DNA from: SIG607 sp045592625
Lineage (GTDB): Bacteria; Bacillota; Clostridia; Oscillospirales; Acutalibacteraceae
NCBI GenBank assembly: GCA_045592625.1
Contig: JAZNVC010000013.1
Location: forward strand, 1 to 64,000
DNA length: 64,000 nt
Reading direction: 5' to 3'
This document shows, one piece after another, positions 55,671 through 64,000 of the stretch. Position 1 is the first letter of the stretch. Every line of letters starts with the position of its first letter. The notes beneath the pieces are model-generated. The model did not search any database, was not told the DNA's origin, and saw only the letters and a list, made by a program, of their open reading frames with translations. The position numbers were made by a program, and so were the translations under genes.

Positions 55671-57065
55671 TTAAAATTCAGCAGAACCTGTTGTGCGGGG
55701 GAAAGGAAGAACATCACGAATATTAGCAATTCCTGTTACGTACATAATCAGACGCTCAAATCCTAAACCGAAACCAGCGTGTTTTGCACCGCCGAAACGG
55801 CGAAGATCAAGGTACCAACCATATTCTTCTTCGGTACCGCCTATTTCTTCAATACGCTTTATAAGAAGGTCTAAACGTTCTTCACGCTGACTTCCGCCTA
55901 TGATTTCACCTATACCCGGAACAAGACAGTCGACAGCAGCAACCGTCTTTCCGTCATCGTTAAGACGCATATAGAAGGCCTTAATCTCTTTTGGATAGTT
56001 AGTAACGAATAATGGCTTTTTAAATACCTCTTCGGTTAAATAACGTTCGTGTTCGCTTTGTAAATCACAACCCCATTCAACCTTATATTCAAATTTATGG
56101 TCACTCTTCTGCAAGATTTCAACAGCCTCGGTGTAGGTAACGGTTGCAAATTCGGAATCAATAACGTTTTTAAGCTTATCTTTAAGACCTTTTTCAAAAT
56201 GAGCCTCAAAGAAATCCAGTTCGTTTTGACAATTATCATAGATATAAGAGAGAATGTATTTAAGCATATCACGAGCAAGTTCCATATCATCCTCAAGGTC
56301 TGCAAATGCAATCTCCGGTTCAATCATCCAAAACTCTGCAGCATGACGTGCTGTATAAGACTTTTCGGCACGAAATGTAGGTCCAAAGGTGTAAACCTTG
56401 CCGAAAGCCATAGCCATTGCTTCTGCCTGAAGCTGACCTGATACGGTAAGACTTGTACCTTTACCAAAGAAGTCTTGGCTGAAATCAACCTTTCCATCTT
56501 CGGTTATAGGAGGATTTCCAAGGTCAAGAGTGGTTACTCTGAACATTTCACCGGCACCCTCGGCATCGCTTGTGGTAATAAGAGGGGTGTGAGCGTAAAC
56601 AAATCCGCGTTCATTAAAAAATTTGTGAATTGCATATGCGGCTACAGAACGAACTCTGAAAGCTGCGGAAAAGGTATTGGTACGGGGGCGAAGATGCTGA
56701 ATGGTACGAAGATACTCAAGGGAGTGACGTTTTTTCTGTAAAGGATATTCGGGAGAGGATGCACCTTCTATAGTAATTTCTTCAGCCTGAAGCTCGAAAG
56801 GCTGCTTCATTTCTGGGGTGGCTACTAAACTACCCTTTACACAAATTGCAGAGCCTACGTTAAGAGCAGCTATTTGGGAATAGTTATTTATAGTTTCCTC
56901 GTTATATACGACCTGAAGGTTTTTAAAGCAAGAACCGTCATTGAGTTCAATAAAGCTTATGTTTTTAGAATTACGGGAAGTTTTTATCCATCCGCATACG
57001 GTAATGGTTTTTCCTGTGTAAGAACTTTCGTCGTTAAACAGGCTTATAATTTCGGTACGTTTCAT
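55671..57065 (-). CDS. asnS: asparaginyl-tRNA synthetase
   Basis: A 464-residue class II synthetase. The N-terminal OB fold (residues about 18-100) reads the anticodon; FRAEKSYTARHAAEFWMIEPE is motif 2 and GFGLGFERLIMYVTGIANIRDVLPFPR is motif 3. I chose the ATG at 57065 with AGGAG upstream on the minus strand; a longer frame to 57128 has no ribosome site. Direct charging of tRNA-Asn is implied. Confidence 0.95.
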   Translation of the reverse strand: MKRTEIISLFNDESSYTGKTITVCGWIKTSRNSKNISFIELNDGSCFKNLQVVYNEETINNYSQIAALNVGSAICVKGSLVATPEMKQPFELQAEEITIEGASSPEYPLQKKRHSLEYLRTIQHLRPRTNTFSAAFRVRSVAAYAIHKFFNERGFVYAHTPLITTSDAEGAGEMFRVTTLDLGNPPITEDGKVDFSQDFFGKGTSLTVSGQLQAEAMAMAFGKVYTFGPTFRAEKSYTARHAAEFWMIEPEIAFADLEDDMELARDMLKYILSYIYDNCQNELDFFEAHFEKGLKDKLKNVIDSEFATVTYTEAVEILQKSDHKFEYKVEWGCDLQSEHERYLTEEVFKKPLFVTNYPKEIKAFYMRLNDDGKTVAAVDCLVPGIGEIIGGSQREERLDLLIKRIEEIGGTEEEYGWYLDLRRFGGAKHAGFGLGFERLIMYVTGIANIRDVLPFPRTTGSAEF

Positions 57066-57135
57066 ACATACATCTCCTAATATATTAACATATAGTCCTA
57101 TTATACACTTAAATTTACAAAAGGTCAATTTTAAC

Positions 57136-57164
57136 TTGATATATTTTACAATATATTTTATAAT
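57136..57164 (+). promoter_or_regulatory. pcrA promoter
   Basis: TTGATA (57136-57141), 17 bases, TATAAT (57159-57164), divergent from asnS. Confidence 0.8.
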
Positions 57165-57209
57165 AATATATAATAATTTATTGTTTTTGGCTTTTTTAGG
57201 AGTTTTATT

Positions 57210-59549
57210 ATGACAGATGAGCAGTTTATTAAACTGAGAAGAGATATTATCCGCAAGGAATTTTCAAATATGAATGACCGTCAGTTTGAGGCGGTAACTA
57301 CAGCCAAGGGTCCCGTACTCGTTCTTGCGGGTGCAGGAAGCGGAAAAACAACCGTTCTGGTAAACAGAATAGCCTATCTTGTTAAATACGGTGACGCTTA
57401 TAACAGCGCCGTCGTTCCTTTCTTTAATGAATTTGAAACTTTGGCTATGGAGGACTATCTTAACGGAAAAACCGATAGTATTAACAGTAATATTTTAGCG
57501 GTTGATCCTGTTAGTCCGTGGAATATTCTTGCCATAACATTTACCAACAAGGCAGCAGGCGAATTAAAAGAGAGAATTACCGCTAAGCTCACCGATGAAG
57601 GTCTTGATATATGGGCTGGTACCTTTCATTCAATTTGCGGTAAAATGCTTCGCAGACACGCTGACCTTTTAGGGTATAATTCTCATTTTACCATATATGA
57701 TACCGACGACCAAAAACGTCTTTTAAAGGAAATTATGAAAGGCTTTAATATTGACGATAAGGCTTTTCCTGTAAAAATGGTTTTAAGCGAAATTTCACAT
57801 TCTAAGGACAAACTTATTTCACCCGATGAATATCGTGCTAAATTCGGCGGTGATTACAGAAGAAAGGTTATTGCCGATATTTATGAGGCATATAATAAAA
57901 ATCTTATAGAGTTCGACGCAATGGATTTTGATGATATGATTGTCAATACAGTTCGACTTCTAAAGGATTTTCCCGATATTAAAAAAAATTACCAAAAAAA
58001 ATTCAGATACATAATGGTGGATGAGTATCAGGATACCAACTATGCTCAGTATATGCTGGTTAAACTTCTTGCCGAGGGTGAAAGCAATATATGTGTAGTA
58101 GGTGATGATGACCAGAGTATATACCGTTTCAGAGGTGCCACCATTGAAAATATTTTAAATTTTGAAGACCAGTATGAAAGTGCAAAGGTTATCCGTCTTG
58201 AACAAAATTATCGTTCTACCTCTCATATTCTTGATGCTGCAAATGCAGTTATTGCAAATAATAAGGGCAGAAAAGGTAAAACTTTATGGACCGATAATGG
58301 AGACGGTGTTCCTATTGAAGTTTATACAGCACAGGACCAGATAGACGAAGCAAAGTATGTGGCTGAAAAGATATTTTTTAATATGCGAAACGGTGTAAAT
58401 GCTTCTTCAAACGCTGTACTTTATAGAATGAACGCTCAGTCGGCTGCCCTTGAAAACGTTTTTGCACGAAGCGGTGTTGCCTATACTGTGGTTGGGGGCA
58501 CAAAGTTCTTTGACCGTAAGGAAATTAAAGATATACTTGCATATTTACAGGTTATAAATAATCCTAACGATAATATTCGTTTAAAGCGTATTATAAACGA
58601 ACCTAAAAGAGGAATAGGAGATACCACTATCAGTAAAGCAAATGAAATCGCTGATGGACTTGGTATGTCGTTGTTTAATGTTCTTTGCGATAGCGAAAAC
58701 TATCCTGCACTATCACGTGCTGATAGTAAACTTAAAGAGTTTACAAAAATGATAAAAGAACTTATAAAACTTAGTGAAACGGTTTCGGTTCACGAATTGT
58801 GTCAGGAAGTAATTGAAAAAACAGGTTACGTAAATGCTCTTATTGCGGCAGGACCTACCGAGCAGGACAGAATTGAAAACGTAAAAGAACTTAGCAGTTC
58901 CATTTTGCAGTACGAACTTGATAATGATGAACCAACTCTTTCGGGTTTCCTTGAAGAAGTTGCACTTGTCAGCGATATAGATTCTTTGGACAGCACTCAG
59001 GACAGAGTTATAATGATGACCGTTCACAGCGCTAAGGGACTTGAATTTGATAATGTGTTTCTTATCGGTTGGGAAGAAGGAATTTTCCCGGGCACTCAGT
59101 CGGTTTTTGCAGGTAATGAGGAAATTGAAGAGGAAAGACGTCTTGCTTACGTTGCTATAACAAGAGCCAAAAAAACACTCCATATTACCAACGCTTATAC
59201 ACGTATGCTTTACGGCTCAACTAATCGTAATCCTGAGTCCAGATTTTTAAAAGAAATCCCCGATAAGTTATGTAATAAAAATGGTATTAAGCGTTCAGAG
59301 CCTCAAAGAATTTCGGTTTCTTCCTCTGTATATAATTCCTCTTACGGACAAAAAAGTTTTTATACTGCACCTGTTAAAAAGGAAATTTGCAAATATAGCG
59401 AGGGTATGACGGTTGAGCATAATACCTTCGGTGTTGGTAAAATCCTTAAAACCGTACCTATGGGAAGCGATACCTTGCTTGAAATTAAGTTTGAAAACGT
59501 AGGATTAAAAAAACTTATGGCAGGTTTTGCAAAATTAAAAGTTCTTTAA
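57210..59549 (+). CDS. pcrA: UvrD/PcrA-type DNA helicase
   Basis: A 779-residue superfamily 1 helicase for repair and replication-fork clearing. Motifs in order: GAGSGKTTVLVNRIAY, TFTNKAAGELKERI, DEYQDTNYAQY, GDDDQSIYRFRGA, LEQNYRSTSHI, MTVHSAKGLEFDNVFL and RRLAYVAITRAKK. The C-terminus has the small VEHNTFGVGKIL region that binds RNA polymerase in homologues. An insertion near residues 55-95 (AYNSAVVPFFNEFETLAMEDY) is longer than usual. GGAG precedes the ATG. Confidence 0.95.
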   Translation: MTDEQFIKLRRDIIRKEFSNMNDRQFEAVTTAKGPVLVLAGAGSGKTTVLVNRIAYLVKYGDAYNSAVVPFFNEFETLAMEDYLNGKTDSINSNILAVDPVSPWNILAITFTNKAAGELKERITAKLTDEGLDIWAGTFHSICGKMLRRHADLLGYNSHFTIYDTDDQKRLLKEIMKGFNIDDKAFPVKMVLSEISHSKDKLISPDEYRAKFGGDYRRKVIADIYEAYNKNLIEFDAMDFDDMIVNTVRLLKDFPDIKKNYQKKFRYIMVDEYQDTNYAQYMLVKLLAEGESNICVVGDDDQSIYRFRGATIENILNFEDQYESAKVIRLEQNYRSTSHILDAANAVIANNKGRKGKTLWTDNGDGVPIEVYTAQDQIDEAKYVAEKIFFNMRNGVNASSNAVLYRMNAQSAALENVFARSGVAYTVVGGTKFFDRKEIKDILAYLQVINNPNDNIRLKRIINEPKRGIGDTTISKANEIADGLGMSLFNVLCDSENYPALSRADSKLKEFTKMIKELIKLSETVSVHELCQEVIEKTGYVNALIAAGPTEQDRIENVKELSSSILQYELDNDEPTLSGFLEEVALVSDIDSLDSTQDRVIMMTVHSAKGLEFDNVFLIGWEEGIFPGTQSVFAGNEEIEEERRLAYVAITRAKKTLHITNAYTRMLYGSTNRNPESRFLKEIPDKLCNKNGIKRSEPQRISVSSSVYNSSYGQKSFYTAPVKKEICKYSEGMTVEHNTFGVGKILKTVPMGSDTLLEIKFENVGLKKLMAGFAKLKVL

Positions 59550-59564
59550 TATATTGCATTTTGT

Positions 59565-59576
59565 GTTTGGTATAAT
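59565..59576 (+). promoter_or_regulatory. extended -10 promoter
   Basis: TGG TATAAT (TATAAT at 59571-59576) is an extended -10 with no clear -35, 30 bases before the next gene. Confidence 0.5.
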
Positions 59577-59606
59577 AGTAATATAAAATTAGGAGTTGAG
59601 AAAAGT

Positions 59607-60395
59607 ATGGCAACAACCAAAGCAGTAAAATCAACGGCACTAATTACCCTTAAAGGTATTTGGGCGGTTTCTTGCGCTAAGGCTATGATTCCTGTTTTTG
59701 CAACTATAATAATTTTGCTTTCCTGTGTACTTCTTTCTTTACCTTTTGGTGACATTTTGGCGTATATAATTTTTGTGTTGCTCTTTTCATTTATAGGTGC
59801 ACCTCTGTGGCTTGGCACCGTTAGAACATACTGGAAAAGTGCAAATGGCAAAAATGAAGGGGTTTCGGGCTGTTTTTATTACTTTTCGGGGAAAACGGAA
59901 TATACCAGAGCTTTGAAATACAATTTAAAAATTCTGTTCCATTGGTTAAAGGTTGCTTTAATTTTATTTCTTCCCGCCATATTAGTTAATGTCTTTACAA
60001 GCAGTGAAATATATGAACTTTTCGGTGTCTCAATTCCTCTTTTTGTGATGAATTTAAGGTATCTGGACAACGTGTTTCATATAGCGGCACTAATTTTAGC
60101 TATCGCACATCTGATTTCGCTGTATCTTCCGGCTTTTCTGTTTGTAAGTATTGAAGATATGAGTCCAAAGGAGTGCTTTGAAAGAGGAATTGAAATAGGC
60201 ACATATACTAAAAGCAGATTTTTTACCCATCTTCTTGGATTTACTGGTTGGATTCTTTTTTCAGCTACACTTATTCCTTTACTTTTTACTATGCCCTATC
60301 TTTTAATGTCATACGTAGTAGAATGTCGCTATAATGTTGCTTTTTATAATCTTTCGGGACAAGCACAAGAGCAAACGCCCGTTTATAATGTTTAA
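59607..60395 (+). CDS. polytopic membrane protein, unknown function
   Basis: A 262-residue protein with about six hydrophobic segments, roughly at 25-45, 48-68, 108-128, 145-160, 165-185 and 210-240. The pattern, with paired helices and a conserved-looking central EDMSPKECFERGIEIG, is reminiscent of the DUF975 membrane family, but I am not certain. It precedes a small DUF5412-like gene by 12 bases and has its own promoter. Confidence 0.75.
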   Translation: MATTKAVKSTALITLKGIWAVSCAKAMIPVFATIIILLSCVLLSLPFGDILAYIIFVLLFSFIGAPLWLGTVRTYWKSANGKNEGVSGCFYYFSGKTEYTRALKYNLKILFHWLKVALILFLPAILVNVFTSSEIYELFGVSIPLFVMNLRYLDNVFHIAALILAIAHLISLYLPAFLFVSIEDMSPKECFERGIEIGTYTKSRFFTHLLGFTGWILFSATLIPLLFTMPYLLMSYVVECRYNVAFYNLSGQAQEQTPVYNV

Positions 60396-60407
60396 AGGAG
60401 ATGCCAT

Positions 60408-60809
60408 ATGAAATCATCTTTAAAATACTTAATTTACTATTTTTTAGTGTTTGCTGTTTTTATTACCAATATCTTTTTTTATGTAAAAGATAGATTTTTT
60501 TATACACTGAAAGACCTCCCCGAAGGACAGTTTTTATATAGTTCAATGTCTCCTGACAATACTCGTTCTGCTGAGGTTTACAGAATTGATACACCAAAGG
60601 GCAGTGCTGTACGTGTTGAAGTAAGAAGCTTCAACTTTTCCGATAAAGAAAACGTCGTAAGTGATGAAAAAAATATTTATTGGGCGGTTAATAAATCGGT
60701 TGTAACGGTTGGTTGGGAAGACAATAATCTTGTTACTATTGATTCGAAAATTCTTGATGTATCAAAGGGTGAAACCTATGATTCAAGAAAAATTACTGTA
60801 CAGCAATAA
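60408..60809 (+). CDS. DUF5412-like single-pass membrane protein
   Basis: A 133-residue protein with one N-terminal membrane helix (about 7-27) and an external domain. LPEGQFLYSSMSPDNTRSAEVY, KNIYWAVN and VTVGWEDNNLVTIDSKILDV match the pattern I recall for DUF5412 (a small beta domain found in Firmicutes). AAGGAG precedes the ATG. No function is known. Confidence 0.7.
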   Translation: MKSSLKYLIYYFLVFAVFITNIFFYVKDRFFYTLKDLPEGQFLYSSMSPDNTRSAEVYRIDTPKGSAVRVEVRSFNFSDKENVVSDEKNIYWAVNKSVVTVGWEDNNLVTIDSKILDVSKGETYDSRKITVQQ

Positions 60810-60829
60810 GAGTCCCAAGGGCTCTTTTT
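60808..60829 (+). terminator. short terminator before the methyltransferase gene
   Basis: AGAGTCCC and GGGCTCT pair with one bulged base around an AA turn and are followed by TTTTTG. Confidence 0.55.
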
Positions 60830-60847
60830 GTTTTAAGAGGATATAAA

Positions 60848-62197
60848 ATGAAGAAAAACAGTGAGTTTATAATGGACATTGCCGACGTTACGGCAGAGGG
60901 AAACGGTGTAGGAAAAATTGACGGTTTGGCCGTATTTGTACCAAACACCGCTGTGGGTGATAAGGTTAAGGTACATATTGTAAAGGTAAAAAAGAATTTT
61001 TGTTATGGCAAGGCTATAAAAATTATAGAACCCAGCAAGGATAGAATTAAGCAGGATTGTCCTGTGTTTACAAAATGCGGCGGTTGTGTTTACCGCCATA
61101 TAAGCTATGAGTGTGAACTAAAACTCAAGAAAAAGCGTGTGGAAGAAACAATGCACCGTATAGGCGGCGTGGATATTGCCGCTCAGCCTATATTATTCGG
61201 AGAGGATGTGCGCTATAGAAATAAGGCGCAATATCCCACTAAGGATGGTGGTGAAGTTGGCTTTTATGCTGTGCATTCCCACCGAATTATTCCTATTAAC
61301 GATTGTTTGTTACAGCCTATAGAATTTAGTGCTGTTGCGGTGGCTTTAAAGGAATATATGACAAAGTTTTTCATTTCTGCTTATAACGAGGAAACGGGGA
61401 AGGGTATAGTCAGACACCTTTATATCCGAAAGGCTACTGCTACTGATGAGATAATGGTATCTCTTATAATAAATGCTAAAGAAATTTATAATATAGAATA
61501 TTTTATAGAAAGTCTGAAAAAGGTTTTAAAAGATAAATTCAAAACCTTTGTTTTAAATATAAATACCCAAAAAACCAACGTGATTTTGGGAAAAGAGAAT
61601 ATAGTGCTTTACGGTGATGGCTATATTACCGATATTTTATGTGAAAACAGAATAAGAATAAATCCACTGTCCTTTTATCAAGTAAATAGAAATATGGCTC
61701 AAATTCTTTATAAAAAGGCAGAAGAATATGTTGAACCAAAAGGCAAAAACATCCTTGACCTTTATTGCGGTGCAGGAACAATAGGACTGTCTTTTGCGAA
61801 AAAAGCAAATAGTATTATCGGTGTTGAAATAATCCCCGAAGCAATAGAAGATGCAAAGTTTAATGCTGCCCTTAACGGAATAGAAAATGCTAGATTTATT
61901 TGTGCCGATGCAGCCAAAGCGTCGCAAATTTTAAGGGATGAAGAGGTAAAGGTTGACGTAATAGTTCTTGACCCTCCAAGAAAGGGCTGTGATGAGGAAC
62001 TTTTAAATATTATTGCCGATGATTTTGCACCTAAGCGTATAGTATATGTCTCCTGTGATGTGGCTACTCTTGCCAGAGACTGTGCGATTTTAGAAAAAAA
62101 GTGCTATAAGGTAGTAGAATATACTCCCGTTGACCTTTTCCCAAGAACTTCTCACGTAGAATGTTGCGTTCTGCTTGTTAAATCCAAATATAAATAG
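60848..62197 (+). CDS. rlmD: 23S rRNA (uracil-C5)-methyltransferase, RlmD/RlmCD type
   Basis: A 449-residue SAM-dependent enzyme methylating uracil C5 in rRNA. Residues 1-60 form a TRAM RNA-binding domain. CPVFTKCGGCVYRHISYECEL contains the iron-sulfur cysteines and NILDLYCGAGTIGLSFA is the SAM site. VLDPPRKGCDEELL and YVSCDVATLARDCAIL carry the catalytic region. In Firmicutes one such enzyme (RlmCD) methylates both U747 and U1939; which sites are modified here is not decidable. GAGGAT precedes the ATG. Confidence 0.9.
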   Translation: MKKNSEFIMDIADVTAEGNGVGKIDGLAVFVPNTAVGDKVKVHIVKVKKNFCYGKAIKIIEPSKDRIKQDCPVFTKCGGCVYRHISYECELKLKKKRVEETMHRIGGVDIAAQPILFGEDVRYRNKAQYPTKDGGEVGFYAVHSHRIIPINDCLLQPIEFSAVAVALKEYMTKFFISAYNEETGKGIVRHLYIRKATATDEIMVSLIINAKEIYNIEYFIESLKKVLKDKFKTFVLNINTQKTNVILGKENIVLYGDGYITDILCENRIRINPLSFYQVNRNMAQILYKKAEEYVEPKGKNILDLYCGAGTIGLSFAKKANSIIGVEIIPEAIEDAKFNAALNGIENARFICADAAKASQILRDEEVKVDVIVLDPPRKGCDEELLNIIADDFAPKRIVYVSCDVATLARDCAILEKKCYKVVEYTPVDLFPRTSHVECCVLLVKSKYK

Positions 62198-62202
62198 AGT
62201 GC

Positions 62203-62230
62203 AAAAAATCCGTCGTCAGACGGATTTTTT
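62203..62230. terminator. bidirectional terminator between the methyltransferase and GH13 genes
   Basis: AAAAAATCCGTC (62203-62214), loop GTCA, GACGGATTTTTT (62219-62230). The GH13 stop codon lies in the loop. Confidence 0.93.
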
Positions 62231-64000
62231 TAGTATGCAAATATTCTCTTTTTCAATTTTAAGTTTGTTGCCGTCAGGAGCGTTTCCAATTAAAACTTCG
62301 GCATTTAAAAAATCGTTTGGCAGGTCAATATATTCATCGTCACACCAACGGTTAACGGCAATAAGCAATGCGTTTTTACCGTTAACACTTTCTCTGATAT
62401 AGGCGATATGTCCCATATTAGCATAAATGGGGATAAATTTACCGCCTTTAAAGCAATCATTGTTTCGACGAATATTTCCCAGCCGTTTGTAAAAATCAAG
62501 CAGCTCTTGATTTTCACTTCCCCAAGGGTATGTTTTTCTGCAAAACGGGTCAGCATATCCCTCAACCCCTGCTTCATCACCATAATATAAAGAAGGCACT
62601 CCGGGCAGGGTGTATTGAAGGGTTGCGGCAAGTTTTAAGAATTTTACCGAATGAGCATACTGACCTTCGCTGAGCTTTTGTTTGCTTTGCCAATTTCTGT
62701 CGCCTGTTTGCTCATTTGATGATAAAACCGTTAAAATTCTTGCTGTATCGTGGGTGCCGATATGGTTCATTAAAAGGTTAACACATTGTGGAGGATAGTT
62801 TTCTGTGATATCAAGCACTAAATCAAGAAGTTCTCTTGAATTTCCACCCTTTAAAAATGCTATAATAGCTTCGGCAAAGGGATAATTCATAACAGAATCA
62901 AGTTGTTTTCCTCTTAAAAACCGTCTTCTGCCTCCGTGACTTATTTTATTTGTAGCGTCTTCCCATACCTCCCCAAGAATATATGCATCTTCCTTTTCCG
63001 TTTTAACTGCACTTCTCAGCCTATCAAGAAACAGGTCGGGGAGTTCGTCAGCAACGTCAAGTCTCCAACCCATAATACCTGCTCTCAACCAGTGACGGAG
63101 AACACCGTTTTCTCCTGTAATATATTCTAAAAATGAGCTATCAGTTTCATTAACTTCGGGTAGTGAAGAAATACCCCACCAACTACTGTATTTATGTGGG
63201 AAGTTTTGAAAACTGTACCACGAAGAATAGTTGCTCTCTTGACTGTTATAGGCACCGATTTCGTTGTATCTTGAATATTTGTTAAAATATATACTGTCGT
63301 CACCGGTGTGGGAAAATACACCGTCCAAAATTATTCCTATACCATATTTTTTGGCTTCGTTACATAGGTCGGCAAGGTCATTTTCTGCTCCCAGCATACA
63401 GTCTATTTTCATATAATCAGCAGTATTGTATCTATGGTTGCTGTGGGCTTCAAAAATAGGGTTAAGATAAATTGCTGTAACACCGAGAGAGGCAATATAT
63501 GGGAGTTTTTCTTTAATGCCTGATAGATCTCCTCCAAAATAGTCGTTACCTAAAAACTTTGGCTTTGAGTCTTGTCTGAATTCTGGCGTTGCAGTCCAGT
63601 CATTTTCTAAATATCTGTCATTGGGGATATCTTTTTTCGGGGTTTTTGAAGAATAAAAGCGGTCGGGGAAAATCTGATAAATTATACCGCCGGACAGCCA
63701 ATCGGGTGTTTTGAAATCTTTATCATATACCGTAAGTTGCCATAGTCCGCCGTCGTTTGAAATTATACCCAAAGAATGTTCGCCTTTTGTTACCTTAAAG
63801 GTTCCGTAATCACTTTCGTAACGAAAATAATACCAATATAGACCTTCGGTGAAGGAAAGAGATATGTCAAAAAACTGATAAAAGTCTAAATATTCTTTTG
63901 GTTCCAGCTTATATTCACAAAGGTCTTCGCCATCTTTTGTTATACATAAATATGCGTTATGTACCTTTGCATCCATATGCAAAAGTAAGCGAAGCTTCAG
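62216..64000 (-). CDS. GH13 alpha-glucan hydrolase (neopullulanase/cyclomaltodextrinase-like), 5' end outside
   Basis: At least 594 residues of an alpha-amylase-superfamily enzyme. The frame is open to the right edge (LKLRLLLHMDAKVHNAYLC), so the N-terminal beta domain continues beyond the window. GGIIYQIFPDRF starts the barrel; the four GH13 regions are DGVFSHTGDD, GWRLDVADE with the Asp nucleophile, LGEVWED with the acid Glu, and NHIGTHDTAR. The N-terminal domain suggests the GH13_20 or CBM34 type. There is no signal peptide in the visible part, so a cytoplasmic maltodextrin enzyme is likely. Confidence 0.9.
   Translation of the reverse strand: MKLRLLLHMDAKVHNAYLCITKDGEDLCEYKLEPKEYLDFYQFFDISLSFTEGLYWYYFRYESDYGTFKVTKGEHSLGIISNDGGLWQLTVYDKDFKTPDWLSGGIIYQIFPDRFYSSKTPKKDIPNDRYLENDWTATPEFRQDSKPKFLGNDYFGGDLSGIKEKLPYIASLGVTAIYLNPIFEAHSNHRYNTADYMKIDCMLGAENDLADLCNEAKKYGIGIILDGVFSHTGDDSIYFNKYSRYNEIGAYNSQESNYSSWYSFQNFPHKYSSWWGISSLPEVNETDSSFLEYITGENGVLRHWLRAGIMGWRLDVADELPDLFLDRLRSAVKTEKEDAYILGEVWEDATNKISHGGRRRFLRGKQLDSVMNYPFAEAIIAFLKGGNSRELLDLVLDITENYPPQCVNLLMNHIGTHDTARILTVLSSNEQTGDRNWQSKQKLSEGQYAHSVKFLKLAATLQYTLPGVPSLYYGDEAGVEGYADPFCRKTYPWGSENQELLDFYKRLGNIRRNNDCFKGGKFIPIYANMGHIAYIRESVNGKNALLIAVNRWCDDEYIDLPNDFLNAEVLIGNAPDGNKLKIEKENICILKKSV

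Overview
The window looks like a chromosomal segment of a low-GC, anaerobic, Gram-positive bacterium of the class Clostridia, most like the Oscillospiraceae/Ruminococcaceae. The evidence is the AddAB recombination nuclease, ScpA/ScpB/GerW-family genes, YfmF/YfmH peptidases, an rplS-lepB-rbgA-rnhB-yraN block, tig-clpP-clpX, strong AGGAGG ribosome binding sites, TTG starts and TTGnnn-N17-TATAAT promoters. No phage, CRISPR array, rRNA or tRNA was found. This placement is inference from gene content only.

Layout. 1-1150 is a small accessory patch: the start of an IS3-type transposase at the left edge, a palindromic AT-rich repeat, an XRE regulator with a perfect operator palindrome, and a decayed AAA ATPase. 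1148-4794 holds a membrane protein, an aldo/keto reductase, a GH3 lipoprotein and a small lipoprotein. 4939-12175 is a V-type ATPase operon in the order E, DUF2764, A, B, D, I, K, with an in-frame stop in subunit A. 12389-15134 has a YgjV-like gene (also with a nonsense codon), DUF6062, cysK and a DUF308 protein. 15376-20287 has rpsB-tsf, and argS, DUF1934 and murI on the other strand.

20441-25408 is the S2P/scpA/scpB/gerW-like/dacF/rluB/secG stretch. 25539-32313 is addB-addA. 32348-38602 is a likely operon of yfmF-yfmH-lgt-folD, a membrane protein and a degenerate HtrA. On the minus strand 44769-38697 is a nifS-thiI-cinA-like operon; its cinA is fused to a membrane segment and a sortase-B-like domain whose catalytic His and Cys are replaced, and it is followed by a membrane-anchored CinA-N-like protein. 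45077-47894 is rplS, lepB, rbgA, rnhB, yraN; 48950-52449 is tig (with a long Lys/Ala/Thr repeat tail), clpP and clpX; then pncB, a lipoprotein, azlCD, asnS, pcrA, two membrane proteins, an RlmD-type methyltransferase and a GH13 enzyme cut by the right edge.

Most of the window is housekeeping. The most unusual items are (1) the CinA-pseudosortase fusion and its membrane-anchored partner, (2) an HtrA homologue lacking the catalytic His and Ser, (3) a spirochaete/Chlamydia/Bacteroidetes-type V-ATPase operon with sodium-binding residues in its rotor subunit but a stop codon in its catalytic subunit, and (4) a repeat-tailed trigger factor. All functional statements rest on reading motifs by eye; no database search was run.
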